A stretch of DNA of 64,000 nucleotides from Mycobacterium intracellulare ATCC 13950 (GTDB lineage Bacteria; Actinomycetota; Actinomycetes; Mycobacteriales; Mycobacteriaceae): positions 3,720,001 through 3,784,000 of the forward strand of contig NC_016946.1 of NCBI RefSeq assembly GCF_000277125.1, written 5' to 3'. Under the pieces are notes generated by a model. That model was not told the DNA's origin. It made no database searches and saw nothing but the letters and a program-made list of their open reading frames with translations. Both the position numbers and the translations under genes were made by a program. This document shows, piece after piece, positions 1-9,253 of the stretch; positions within the stretch are counted from its first letter, which is position 1; each line of letters starts with the position of its first letter.

Positions 1-189
1 GGCGGCTGCGACGCCAACGGAAACTGCGGCTCGGGAGGCCAGTTCAACGGTCCCGGCGGCGGACCCGGTGGTCAGGGCTGCGTCCCGGGTGTGGGCTGCG
101 GCTCCGGCGGCCAGTTCGCCGGCCCCGGCGGAGTGCCCGGCGGCACCGGCTGCCTGCCCGGCGTCGGCTGCGGCTCCGGCCACGGATAA
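1..189 (+). CDS. Cys/Gly-repeat protein, 3' end only
   Basis: The frame is open from the window edge to TAA at 187-189, so only the last 62 residues are visible. They form 24-residue (72-bp) repeats beginning with Cys at bases 7, 79 and 151. Each unit has two Cys about six residues apart, then a GSGGQF-x-GPGG-x-PGG tail; the last unit is cut short and ends CGSGHG. The paired Cys suggest a secreted or wall-associated low-complexity protein with disulfides, but the N-terminus that would show a signal peptide lies outside the window. I do not recognise the family. Confidence 0.6.
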   Translation, partial: GGCDANGNCGSGGQFNGPGGGPGGQGCVPGVGCGSGGQFAGPGGVPGGTGCLPGVGCGSGHG

Positions 190-202
190 TCGCTCAAACC
201 CG

Positions 203-246
203 GTCAGCCTCCCGAGAGCCTGGTGATCCAGGCCCGGGAGGCTGAC
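203..246. terminator. Bidirectional hairpin terminator inside the 3' end of the carboxylase gene
   Basis: A 12-bp perfect inverted repeat (GTCAGCCTCCCG at 203-214 and its complement at 235-246) encloses a second 6-bp stem, GCCTGG/CCAGGC, with a TGAT loop at 218-233. It lies just after the stop of the plus-strand repeat protein and contains the last codons and stop of the converging carboxylase gene. There is no clear U-run, as is usual for mycobacterial hairpin terminators. Confidence 0.6.
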
Positions 247-3200
247 GGGTCTATCACGTCGTCCAGCTCGAACGTGGTGGCCGCCCGCAACGCTTTGCCG
301 TGCTCGTAGGCGGCGGCCACGAGGCGATCGAAGAGACTCTGCCGTTCGGCGGGATCGCCTGAATTTTCCGCCGCGGCCAATTCCTTGCTGTAGCCAAGGC
401 GCACAGCGCCTTCCAATCCCATGCCGCCGATCTCGCCGGTCGGCCAGGCGATGGTGAACTGGGGCGCTCGGAAGGAGCCGGCGGCCATCGCCATCGCGCC
501 GAGCCCGTATGCCTTGCGCAAGATGATCATGCCCAGCGGCACCGTCAGCCGCGCGCCGAGTACGAACATGCGGCCGAAGCGGCGCACCGCCGCCTGGGTC
601 TCCGCGTCAGGACCCACCATGAAGCCGGGGGTATCGCACAGCGAAATCACCGGCAGCCCAAACGATTCGCACAGGGCCAGGAAGTCGCCCGCCTTGTCGG
701 CCGCCTCGGCATCGATCGCGCCGCCCAGGTGGTGGGTGCTGTTGGCGATCAGCCCGTACGGCACCCCTTCGACGCGCACCAGCGCGGTGACGATGCCCAC
801 GCCGTAGTCTGCCCGCAGCTGAAGGACCGATCCGACGTCGACGATCGCCTCGATCGCCCGGTGCACGTCGTAGGCGCGTAACCGGTTCTGAGGCACCACA
901 TGCCGGGCCAGCCGGGGGTCGGGCGCTTCCCACTCACCCAGGCTGCCCTGAAAGTAGGACAGGTACTGCTTGGCCAGCGCCACGGCGTGCGCCTCGTCCC
1001 GGGCGACCAGGCCGACCACGCCGTTGCGGCGCTGCACACCGATCGGCCCGATCGCCTCCGGCGGGTACACGCCCAGCCCGCCGCCCTCGATCATCGCCGG
1101 CCCGCCCATCCCGATGTTGGCGTCCGGCGTGGCGATGATCACGTCGCAGACCCCGGCCAGGGCGGCGTTGCCGGCAAAGCATCGGCCGGACACGATCGAC
1201 ACCAGCGGCACCTCGCCGCGCAGCCCGGCCAGCATCCGGAAGGTCGGCACGTCCAGCCCGGCAGCGCCGCCGACGTCGGTGTCGCCCGGACGGCCCCCGC
1301 CGCCCTCGGCGAACAGCACCACGGGCAGTCGCTTGCGCGCGGCCAGGTCGAAGGCGCGATCGGTTTTGGCGTGGTTGCGCATGCCCTGCGTGCCGGCCAG
1401 CACGGTGTAGTCGTAGGACACCACGACGGCCTCGGCGGCGGCCCGCCCGAACCGCTCCGCGCCGATGGTCGCCAGGCCGGCGACCAGGCCGTCGGCCGGG
1501 GTGTTGGCGATCAGGTCCTCTTCGGAACGGCGGCTGCGCTGCGCCGCGATGGCCAACGCGCCGTATTCGACGAAGCTGCCGGGATCGACCAGATCGGCGA
1601 TGTTCTCCCGCGCGGTGCGGCGGCCCTGCTGGTGCCGCTTGGCGACGGCCGCCGCACGGCCCTCGTCCAGGGTGAGCGCGTGGCGCCGCGTCACCTCGTC
1701 GAGGTCGGCGCGAGGCCGGTCGAGATCGGTTGCGGCCCTCGCGGATTCTCCGCCGTCCCCCGCGTCCGTGCGGGTGAAGATCAGCAGCGGGTCGCCGGTG
1801 CCGACGACCTGCCCGGGCGTCACCAGAATCCGGACGGTCCGCAGCGCGTCCGGCGCGACGAGCACGTGCTGCATCTTCATCGCCTCCAGGACGACCAGTT
1901 GGCTTCCGGCGGCGTACTGCGCCCCCTCGGGCGCCACCTCGACCACGGTGCCGGCCAGCTGCGCGCGCAGCGCGTCCTCGCCGGGATAGAGCTCGACCTC
2001 CGCCGGCGGCGGTTCTTGCACGTGTGATTGCGCGGCGCGGGCCAGCTCGGGAAGTTTCTCGTCGACGAAACCGGTGCTCACCCAACCGGATTCGACGCGG
2101 TCCGCGCGCAGCAGCTCGCGGAGGAATCCGATGTTGGTGTGGATGCCCTCGATGCCGAACTCGGACAGGGCGGTGCCGGCTTTGCGTAGCGCCGCCGGCC
2201 ACGACGTCCCCCGCACATGGACGATGACCTTGGCCAGCAGCGAGTCGTACTGGGGGCTCACGACCAGCCCGGGCCGGCCATAGGTGTCGACCCGCACGCC
2301 CGGCCCGCTGGGCGGGGTGAACGCCGTGAGCGTGCCCGCCGACGCCAGCACGGAGAAGTCGGGCCCGAAAGTCTCCGCGTTGACCCTGAGCTGAATCGCG
2401 ATGCCGCGCTGGGCGGCCGGCTCGCCGATGACTTCGAGCCCGTCGGACGCGATCCCGGCCGGCAACCCCAGCCCATAGAAGGACGCGCCGCCGGCGATCG
2501 CCAGCTGGACGGCCACCAGGTCGAGTCCGGTGGTTTCCTCGGTGATGGTGTGCTCCACCTGGATGCGCGGGTTGACTTCGAGGAAGACGAAATCCTCGCC
2601 GGTGACCAGGAATTCGACCGTGGCCAGCCCGCGCAGGCCCACGCGCGCGCACAGCCGCACCGCCGCCTGATGCAGCGCCCGGCGCAGCTCATCCGAAAGC
2701 CCTTGGGCGGGGGCTATTTCGACCAGCTTCTGGTAGCGGCGCTGGATGCTGCAGTCGCGATCCCCGACCGCCAACGCGTGCGTCTGGTGGCCGGCCGGCG
2801 CGGCGACGACCTGCACCTCGATGTGGCGGGCGTCGTCGAGGAGCGCCTCGGCGTACAGCGCCGGTTCGCCGAAACCCAGCTGCGCCTCGGCCGCACAGCG
2901 CTGGTAGGCGTCGTCGATCTGATCGGCGCGGTGCACCTTGCGCATTCCCCGTCCGCCGCCGCCGGCGAGGGCCTTGAGCATGATGCCGCCCTGCTGCGCC
3001 GCGAAGAACGCCTTGACGTCCCCGACGCTGCTCGCCCCGTCGGTCGCGGGAAGCACCGGCACCCCGGCGGCCAGCGCGGCGCCGCGGGCCGCGGTCTTGT
3101 GGCCGAGCAACCCGAGCACCCCGGGGTCGGGACCGACGAACGTGAGGCCGCCGGCCGCGCACGCGTCGGCGAATTCGGCGTTCTCGCTGAGGAATCCGTA

Positions 3201-3440
3201 TCCGGGGTGGATGAGGTCCGCGCCGGAGCTCTTCGCCACCGCCAACACGGCGGACTGGTCCAGGTAGGCCCGCGGGCCGCTGCCGGGCAACCCGATCGCC
3301 TCGTCGGCCGCGTGCACGTGCGGGCTCTGCGCGTCGTCGCCGGCGTACACCGCGATGGTCCGCATGCCCAGTTCGGTTGCGGTGCGGATGATCCGCAGTG
3401 CGATCTCGCCGCGGTTGGCGACCAACAGGCTCGCGCTCAT
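204..3440 (-). CDS. Single-chain biotin-dependent acyl-CoA carboxylase (LCC type)
   Basis: This 1078-residue protein carries all three parts of an acyl-CoA carboxylase on one chain. The biotin carboxylase domain is N-terminal, with HPGYGFLSEN near 78, ATP-grasp GGGGRGM at 160-166 and EVNPRIQVEH near 300. The biotin carrier domain has EAMKM with the biotinyl Lys at residue 522. The carboxyltransferase domain runs from about 600 to the end. Such single-chain enzymes are known from M. avium subsp. paratuberculosis as long-chain acyl-CoA carboxylases; substrate preference cannot be read here. I chose ATG 3440 because it forms an ATGA overlap with the upstream ligase stop; an in-frame start at 3458 would add six residues. 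The coupled ligase probably supplies its acyl-CoA substrate. Confidence 0.9.
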   Translation of the reverse strand: MSASLLVANRGEIALRIIRTATELGMRTIAVYAGDDAQSPHVHAADEAIGLPGSGPRAYLDQSAVLAVAKSSGADLIHPGYGFLSENAEFADACAAGGLTFVGPDPGVLGLLGHKTAARGAALAAGVPVLPATDGASSVGDVKAFFAAQQGGIMLKALAGGGGRGMRKVHRADQIDDAYQRCAAEAQLGFGEPALYAEALLDDARHIEVQVVAAPAGHQTHALAVGDRDCSIQRRYQKLVEIAPAQGLSDELRRALHQAAVRLCARVGLRGLATVEFLVTGEDFVFLEVNPRIQVEHTITEETTGLDLVAVQLAIAGGASFYGLGLPAGIASDGLEVIGEPAAQRGIAIQLRVNAETFGPDFSVLASAGTLTAFTPPSGPGVRVDTYGRPGLVVSPQYDSLLAKVIVHVRGTSWPAALRKAGTALSEFGIEGIHTNIGFLRELLRADRVESGWVSTGFVDEKLPELARAAQSHVQEPPPAEVELYPGEDALRAQLAGTVVEVAPEGAQYAAGSQLVVLEAMKMQHVLVAPDALRTVRILVTPGQVVGTGDPLLIFTRTDAGDGGESARAATDLDRPRADLDEVTRRHALTLDEGRAAAVAKRHQQGRRTARENIADLVDPGSFVEYGALAIAAQRSRRSEEDLIANTPADGLVAGLATIGAERFGRAAAEAVVVSYDYTVLAGTQGMRNHAKTDRAFDLAARKRLPVVLFAEGGGGRPGDTDVGGAAGLDVPTFRMLAGLRGEVPLVSIVSGRCFAGNAALAGVCDVIIATPDANIGMGGPAMIEGGGLGVYPPEAIGPIGVQRRNGVVGLVARDEAHAVALAKQYLSYFQGSLGEWEAPDPRLARHVVPQNRLRAYDVHRAIEAIVDVGSVLQLRADYGVGIVTALVRVEGVPYGLIANSTHHLGGAIDAEAADKAGDFLALCESFGLPVISLCDTPGFMVGPDAETQAAVRRFGRMFVLGARLTVPLGMIILRKAYGLGAMAMAAGSFRAPQFTIAWPTGEIGGMGLEGAVRLGYSKELAAAENSGDPAERQSLFDRLVAAAYEHGKALRAATTFELDDVIDPSASRAWITRLSGG

Positions 3441-4969
3441 CGCAGCGGCTCCCCCCACCGCACCTGTTCGCGGAGCCTGGCCTTGAGCAGCTTGCCGCCG
3501 GCGTTGCGCGGCAGCGCGGTATCGACCACCGTGACGTATTGCGGCACTTTGAAATCGGCGAGCCGGCCGCGGCAGTGCTCCAGCACGGCCGGCACGTCGA
3601 TGTCGTCGTCACCGCCGAACAACACCGCCCCCACCTTCTCCCCCATGACGTCGTCGGCGACCCCGAGCACGCAGGCGTCCGCGACGTGGGGCGCCCCCAG
3701 CAGCACGGCCTCGACCTCGACGCTGGAGACGTTCTCGCCCCCGCGGTTGATGATGTCCTTGAGCCGGTCGATGAGGTGCACCCTGCCCGCGTCGTCGACG
3801 CGCACCACGTCGCCGGTGTGCAGCCAGCCGTCGGCAAAGGTCGTCGCCGTGGCTTCGGGCCGGTTCCAGTAGCCGGCGGTGACGTTGGCGCCGCGGGTCA
3901 CCAGCTCACCCACGCCGGGCTCGTCCCCCAACGGGATCAGCCCGAGGTCCACCGACGGGACCGCGTACCCGACCGAGTCGGCGTGTTCGACGGCCTCGCC
4001 GTCGGGCAGCACCGTCATCAGCGATGCCGTCTCGGTCATGCCGTAGCCGTTGAACACGGTGGCGTGGCCGAACGCGTTCTTCACCGTCCGCACCAGCGAC
4101 GGGGCGATGGGGGCCCCGCCGTATCCCACCCACCGGATCCCCGAGACGTCGGTCCCGGCAAACCCCTTGTGCCGCAACAACAGTGAGTAGATCGCCGGCA
4201 CCGTCACCAGCACCGACACGCGCTCGGCGCCCAGCGCGGCGATCAACGCGTCGAGGTTCAGGGTGGGCATGATCACCGACGCTCCCCCGAGCCGTGCGGC
4301 GGCCAAAAGTTGTGAATTGCAACCCGTCACGTGGAACAGGGGAACCGAGATCAGCGTCCGCATTCCCTCGCCCAGGTCCCGCGGTTGTTGCAGACACCGG
4401 ATCGCGTTCTCGGTGTTGGTCAGGAACGCCTCGTGGGTGGTGGGCACCCCTTTGGGGTGGCCGGTGGTGCCCGACGTGTAGAACAGGGCGGCCACGTCGG
4501 TGCGGCCGAGTTGCTCGCTGACGTACGGCGGCCCTTCGGGCAGCGGGGAATCCGGCGCCAGATCGAGCCCCGCACCCGAGTCGGACAGGACGAAGTCGAC
4601 CTCCGGTTGAGCGGAGCGCGTATTGACCGCCACCGCAATGCCGCCGGCCATCACGACGCCCCAGAACGCGAGCACCCAGTCGATCCCCGCGGGGTACCGC
4701 ACCGCGACCCGGTCGCCCCGCTTGATACCTTCCGCGCGCAGCCCACCGGCCACCCGCGCGGCGCGGTCCCAGAGTTGTCGGTACGTCAGCCGGCCGCCGC
4801 CCAGCTCGACCAGCGCCTCGCTGCCCGGACGGGTGTCGACGTGTTCGGCGAGCATGTCCAGCAGGGTGGCGGGCAGCTCGTCGTAGCGCGGGACGCCGTC
4901 GGGGCCGCGGGACACGCCGACCGTCGGGAACGGGTTGTGGTCGCGCGCGATTTCGATCACTGGAGGCAT
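3437..4969 (-). CDS. Acyl-CoA synthetase, AMP-binding family
   Basis: This 510-residue class I adenylate-forming enzyme should activate a carboxylic acid with ATP and load it on CoA. Visible motifs are the P-loop YTSGTTGHPKG at 164-174, NGYGMTE at 307-313, a TGD motif in the hinge region and the catalytic Lys in PRNAGGK at 493. Length and motifs are complete. It overlaps the carboxylase start by 4 bp (ATGA), so the two are translationally coupled and the acyl-CoA product is the likely carboxylase substrate. A divergent thioesterase shares its 29-bp upstream region. Chain-length preference is not predictable from what is visible. Confidence 0.88.
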   Translation of the reverse strand: MPPVIEIARDHNPFPTVGVSRGPDGVPRYDELPATLLDMLAEHVDTRPGSEALVELGGGRLTYRQLWDRAARVAGGLRAEGIKRGDRVAVRYPAGIDWVLAFWGVVMAGGIAVAVNTRSAQPEVDFVLSDSGAGLDLAPDSPLPEGPPYVSEQLGRTDVAALFYTSGTTGHPKGVPTTHEAFLTNTENAIRCLQQPRDLGEGMRTLISVPLFHVTGCNSQLLAAARLGGASVIMPTLNLDALIAALGAERVSVLVTVPAIYSLLLRHKGFAGTDVSGIRWVGYGGAPIAPSLVRTVKNAFGHATVFNGYGMTETASLMTVLPDGEAVEHADSVGYAVPSVDLGLIPLGDEPGVGELVTRGANVTAGYWNRPEATATTFADGWLHTGDVVRVDDAGRVHLIDRLKDIINRGGENVSSVEVEAVLLGAPHVADACVLGVADDVMGEKVGAVLFGGDDDIDVPAVLEHCRGRLADFKVPQYVTVVDTALPRNAGGKLLKARLREQVRWGEPLR

Positions 4970-4993
4970 ACCCGGTCCTTACTATCCGGTGTC

Positions 4994-5005
4994 CTATCGT
5001 GATAG
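4994..5005. promoter_or_regulatory. Candidate operator between the ligase and thioesterase genes
   Basis: CTATCGTGATAG is a 12-bp inverted repeat (CTATC/GATAG, 2-bp centre) in the very short divergent intergenic region. A TACTAT sequence at 4980-4985 could be a plus-strand -10 element, which would put the repeat at the transcription start. No local regulator gene is seen in this block. Confidence 0.35.
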
Positions 5006-5838
5006 CGGTGACGAACGATTCCGCCATCATGCCCGAGGCGTTTTTCACTGTAGACGGCGACTCCTACGTTCCGGGCGCGATGACGCAAGGGCCGTGGGGC
5101 GCGGCCATGGGCGGCCAGATCGTCGGCGGCCTGTTGGGTTGGGGCATAGAGCAATCCGGCGTCGATCCGGACCTGCAGCCCGCCCGGTTCACGGTCGACC
5201 TGTTGCGCCCGGCGCTGATGTCGCCGGTGCAGATCCGGACATCGGTCCTGCGGGAGGGTCGGCGCATCAAGCTGGTCGACGGCGAGCTGGTACAAAACGG
5301 CACGGTCGTCGCGCGGGCCAGTGCGCTGTTCCTCCGTCGCGGCGATCATCCGGACGGCCGGGTGTGGTCCTTCCCGGTCGAGATGCCGCCGCCGCCGACA
5401 TCCTCCGACGGCTTCCCGGAGGCCATGCCGTTCCTCATCTGGGGGTATGGGGCCACCCGCGACGGCAGCCCGGGCATCGCCGCCGGCGAGTGGGAGCAGT
5501 CCGACTCGCAGAAGTTCGCGTGGGCCAGGATCTTTCGACCGATGGTGCAGGGCCACCCGCTGACCCCGTTCACCCGGCTGGCGTTCGTCGGTGACATCAC
5601 GAGTTCGCTCACCCATTGGGGCACCGGCGGATTGCGCTACATCAACGCCGACTACACCGTCACCGCTAGCCGGTTGCCCGACGGCGAATTCCTGGGGTTG
5701 GCCGCCCAGAGTCACTACGGCACGGCCGGGGTCGCCACCGGGGCGGCCACCCTGTTCGACCGGCGCGGCCCGCTCGGCACCAGCTCGGCGCTGGCCCTGG
5801 CGCAACCGGCCGACGCGTTCAAGCCGACCTACGCGTAA
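4999..5838 (+). CDS. Acyl-CoA thioesterase-like hotdog protein
   Basis: The 279-residue product looks like a double-hotdog acyl-CoA thioesterase. The N-terminal half has the GGQIVGGLL segment followed by ARFTVDLLRPAL, typical of thioesterase-superfamily proteins that use substrates of acyl-CoA metabolism. It is transcribed away from the acyl-CoA ligase and carboxylase, so it may hydrolyse the same acyl-CoAs. GTG at 4999, GTG at 5008 and ATG at 5029 are all possible starts; the operator-like repeat covers the first, which favours a downstream one. The 3' end overlaps the converging flavodoxin-like gene by 10 bp. Confidence 0.75.
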   Translation: MIAVTNDSAIMPEAFFTVDGDSYVPGAMTQGPWGAAMGGQIVGGLLGWGIEQSGVDPDLQPARFTVDLLRPALMSPVQIRTSVLREGRRIKLVDGELVQNGTVVARASALFLRRGDHPDGRVWSFPVEMPPPPTSSDGFPEAMPFLIWGYGATRDGSPGIAAGEWEQSDSQKFAWARIFRPMVQGHPLTPFTRLAFVGDITSSLTHWGTGGLRYINADYTVTASRLPDGEFLGLAAQSHYGTAGVATGAATLFDRRGPLGTSSALALAQPADAFKPTYA

Positions 5839-6282
5839 TCCATCAACTGGGCGGCGACCGTCGCCCCGAGTTCCCAGCACGCCTGCAGCTGCTCCTTGCC
5901 GGGCTTGCCCGAAACCACCACCGTCTCAGCGGCTTTGGACCAACCCAGCCCGGTCGTGATGGTGTCGACCGCGCGCTCGGCGCCCTCGGTGCCCTCGTTG
6001 CCGTGCAGGTACAGCCCGAATGGTCGCCCGCGGGTGGAGTCGAGCAGCTGGTAGTAGGAGCAGTCGAACGCGTGCTTGAGGGCGCCCGAGATGTAGCCGA
6101 GATTGGCCGGGGTGCCCAGCAGGTAGCCGTCGGCGGCCAGCATCTCGGCCGGCGACACCGTCAACGCCGGGCGGCGCAGCACCTCCACGCCCTCGATCTC
6201 GGGGTCGGTCGCGCCGGAGACGACCGCCTCGAACATCTCGTGCGTGTGCGGCGACGGCGTGTGGTGCACGATCAGCAGCGTC

Positions 6283-6290
<8 letters not shown>
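5829..6290 (-). CDS. Flavodoxin-like protein (Rv2771c type)
   Basis: The 153-residue protein starts with the flavodoxin-type strand and loop KTLLIVHHTPSPHTHEM and contains YLLGTPANLGYISGALKHAFD, which fits an FMN-binding flavodoxin/NADPH-FMN-reductase fold. The likely role is soluble electron transfer or quinone reduction; the partner is unknown. It is the last gene of a tight operon, overlapping the upstream membrane-protein gene by 8 bp, behind dapB. The same order (flavodoxin-like, membrane protein, dapB) is found in M. tuberculosis as Rv2771c-Rv2773c. Confidence 0.75.
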
Positions 6291-7526
<1,236 letters not shown>

Positions 7527-7566
7527 TTATCTCAATGACAGCTCGGACGTGGGTTTCTCGCGCCGA

Positions 7567-8109
7567 TCAGGTGTGGACGATCCAGGCCGCTTCGGTGTAG
7601 GGAGCGGGTTGCGAGGGATCGTTGATCGTGATGTACAGCTCGCCTCCCGTCGGCATAGCGAAACCGACGAATCCATGTGCGGTCTGCCCGTCGTGAAGGC
7701 CACCGGATTCCAGCGGGGGCATCTTGTTCAGTCTCTGGTAGTCGACCGCCATCGTCGCCGGCTGGGGGGCGTCGTTGCCGCCGCCGTATCCGGCGAACAT
7801 ATAACGCTGGTCGAACTGGAAGAAGTAGTGGGACGTCGCGGTGATCGTCATTTCCACCACGTTGCATGCGGAGCCAGGCGTCGGACTCGCAAAATGCGAG
7901 GCGCACCCCGGCGGTAACCACGTTGCACTGTCGATAGTGATGTCGGCGGTCGCGCCGCCGGCCGCCCGCGCATGCACGGGCACGCCCATCTGACCGGTCG
8001 GGAACGGTGGGCTCTCGGACGCGGGGTCGGCCGAACCGGAGGGACACGAGCATGTGGCAATGACCGCCGCGGCCGCGGCTGCCGCACCTACAAATCCCGC
8101 GCGCACCAC
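7567..8109 (-). CDS. Secreted protein with an MPT63/DUF4352-like fold
   Basis: The 180-residue product has a positively charged start, an Ala-rich hydrophobic core (residues 5-17) and a Cys-Ser-Cys stretch at about 20-22. It is therefore exported; the lipobox is poor, so cleavage after SADP is equally likely. The mature part is rich in beta strands, and LHDGQTAHGFVGFAMP near the end resembles the Ig-like fold of DUF4352/MPT63-type secreted proteins. Two adjacent GTG codons are possible starts. No partner gene is evident and no function is assigned. Confidence 0.55.
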   Translation of the reverse strand: MVRAGFVGAAAAAAAVIATCSCPSGSADPASESPPFPTGQMGVPVHARAAGGATADITIDSATWLPPGCASHFASPTPGSACNVVEMTITATSHYFFQFDQRYMFAGYGGGNDAPQPATMAVDYQRLNKMPPLESGGLHDGQTAHGFVGFAMPTGGELYITINDPSQPAPYTEAAWIVHT

Positions 8110-8170
8110 GGGTGGTTACCCGCGGCGCTGCCACGAGAAACGCGTGGCTGGCGGCGGTGCGACGCCTCGC

Positions 8171-9253
8171 CTACTTTTTGAACCGCCCGGCGAAGCCGCG
8201 CAGCGGCAGGTCGGCGCTGGTGATCAGCCCCGGCGGCGCCGCGATCACCGACTTGATCGCGGCGAGGGCGGGCATGCCGGTCACGGTCATGCCGATCGAG
8301 GCGAAGCTGTCCGGGTTGGACAGGTCCACGCCGGGCTTGGGAAAGATCATGTGCTTGTTGTAAATGCACGGATCACCCTTGATCTGGGTGATGTAGCAGC
8401 CCTTGATGTTCCAGCTGGGGTCGGTGTGCGGGGTCATCTGCCATTCCAGGTGTGTCTCGACCCGCGGCACGCCGTCGACCATGCCCTGGTACTTGATGTA
8501 GTTGCCGCCCAGCGAACCCTTGGGCAGCGTGTACCAGCCCAGGTCGACGTCCTTGGTGCAGGCGCCCAACTCGTAGCTGAACGTGACCTCGTCGAGTGTC
8601 AGGTCGAAGCAGTCGGCCATCATGTACACGCTGTCGGCGAAGACGCGGGTGTACTTCTCGAGCTTCGACGGGATGTCGGGATCGTCGACCGGCTGGCCGT
8701 AGCCCACCTCGATCCAGGTGTCCTTGGAGTGGTGGCACGACACGTCGACGGACTCGATGGTGGTGATGTTCTCGATGTCGGCGACGTCGGCCGAACACAC
8801 CACGCCCAGAATCTGATTGAGCCCCGGGTTCATTCCGGTGCCGTAGAACGTGGCACCGCCCTTCTCACAGGCCTCGGCCAGCAGCTTGCTCACCGGTTTG
8901 CCCGACGGATGCGGGTGATTGGTGTCGCGATGCCAGCCGGTGATCCAGTCCGCGGTGGTGACGATATCGATGCCCGCCTCGAGCACGTGTAAGTAGAGGT
9001 CCTCGTCGGGGAACACGCCGTGGAAGGTCAGCACGTCCGGCTTGGCGGCGATGATCTCCTCGATGGTGCCGGTGAACTTCACCCCGTTGGTGCCCACGCC
9101 GGCGAACTCCCCGGTGTCCGTGCCGACCTTCTCCGGCGAATAGGCATGCACGCCAATGAGTTCGAGATCGGGCTGGGTCGCGATCCGCCTGATCATCTCC
9201 GAGCCGACGTTGCCGCTTCCGACCTGAAAGACGCGGATCGGTGCTGTACTCAT
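8171..9253 (-). CDS. DapB-like NAD(P)-dependent dehydrogenase
   Basis: The 360-residue protein has a DapB-type Rossmann start (IRVFQVGSGNVGSEMIRR). It is longer than DapB and resembles the 2,4-diaminopentanoate dehydrogenase/amine-dehydrogenase-like family often annotated as dihydrodipicolinate reductase. A bona fide dapB is also present, so this is a paralogue with another substrate. ATG 9253 overlaps the stop of the upstream Rieske oxygenase gene (ATGA), which marks them as one pathway: oxygenation followed by, or preceded by, an NAD(P)-linked redox step. The actual substrate is unknown. Confidence 0.7.
   Translation of the reverse strand: MSTAPIRVFQVGSGNVGSEMIRRIATQPDLELIGVHAYSPEKVGTDTGEFAGVGTNGVKFTGTIEEIIAAKPDVLTFHGVFPDEDLYLHVLEAGIDIVTTADWITGWHRDTNHPHPSGKPVSKLLAEACEKGGATFYGTGMNPGLNQILGVVCSADVADIENITTIESVDVSCHHSKDTWIEVGYGQPVDDPDIPSKLEKYTRVFADSVYMMADCFDLTLDEVTFSYELGACTKDVDLGWYTLPKGSLGGNYIKYQGMVDGVPRVETHLEWQMTPHTDPSWNIKGCYITQIKGDPCIYNKHMIFPKPGVDLSNPDSFASIGMTVTGMPALAAIKSVIAAPPGLITSADLPLRGFAGRFKK

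Noticed and set aside
2217..3872. Open frame of 551 codons opposite the carboxylase and ligase
   Set aside because: It is antisense to complete, motif-rich genes on the minus strand.
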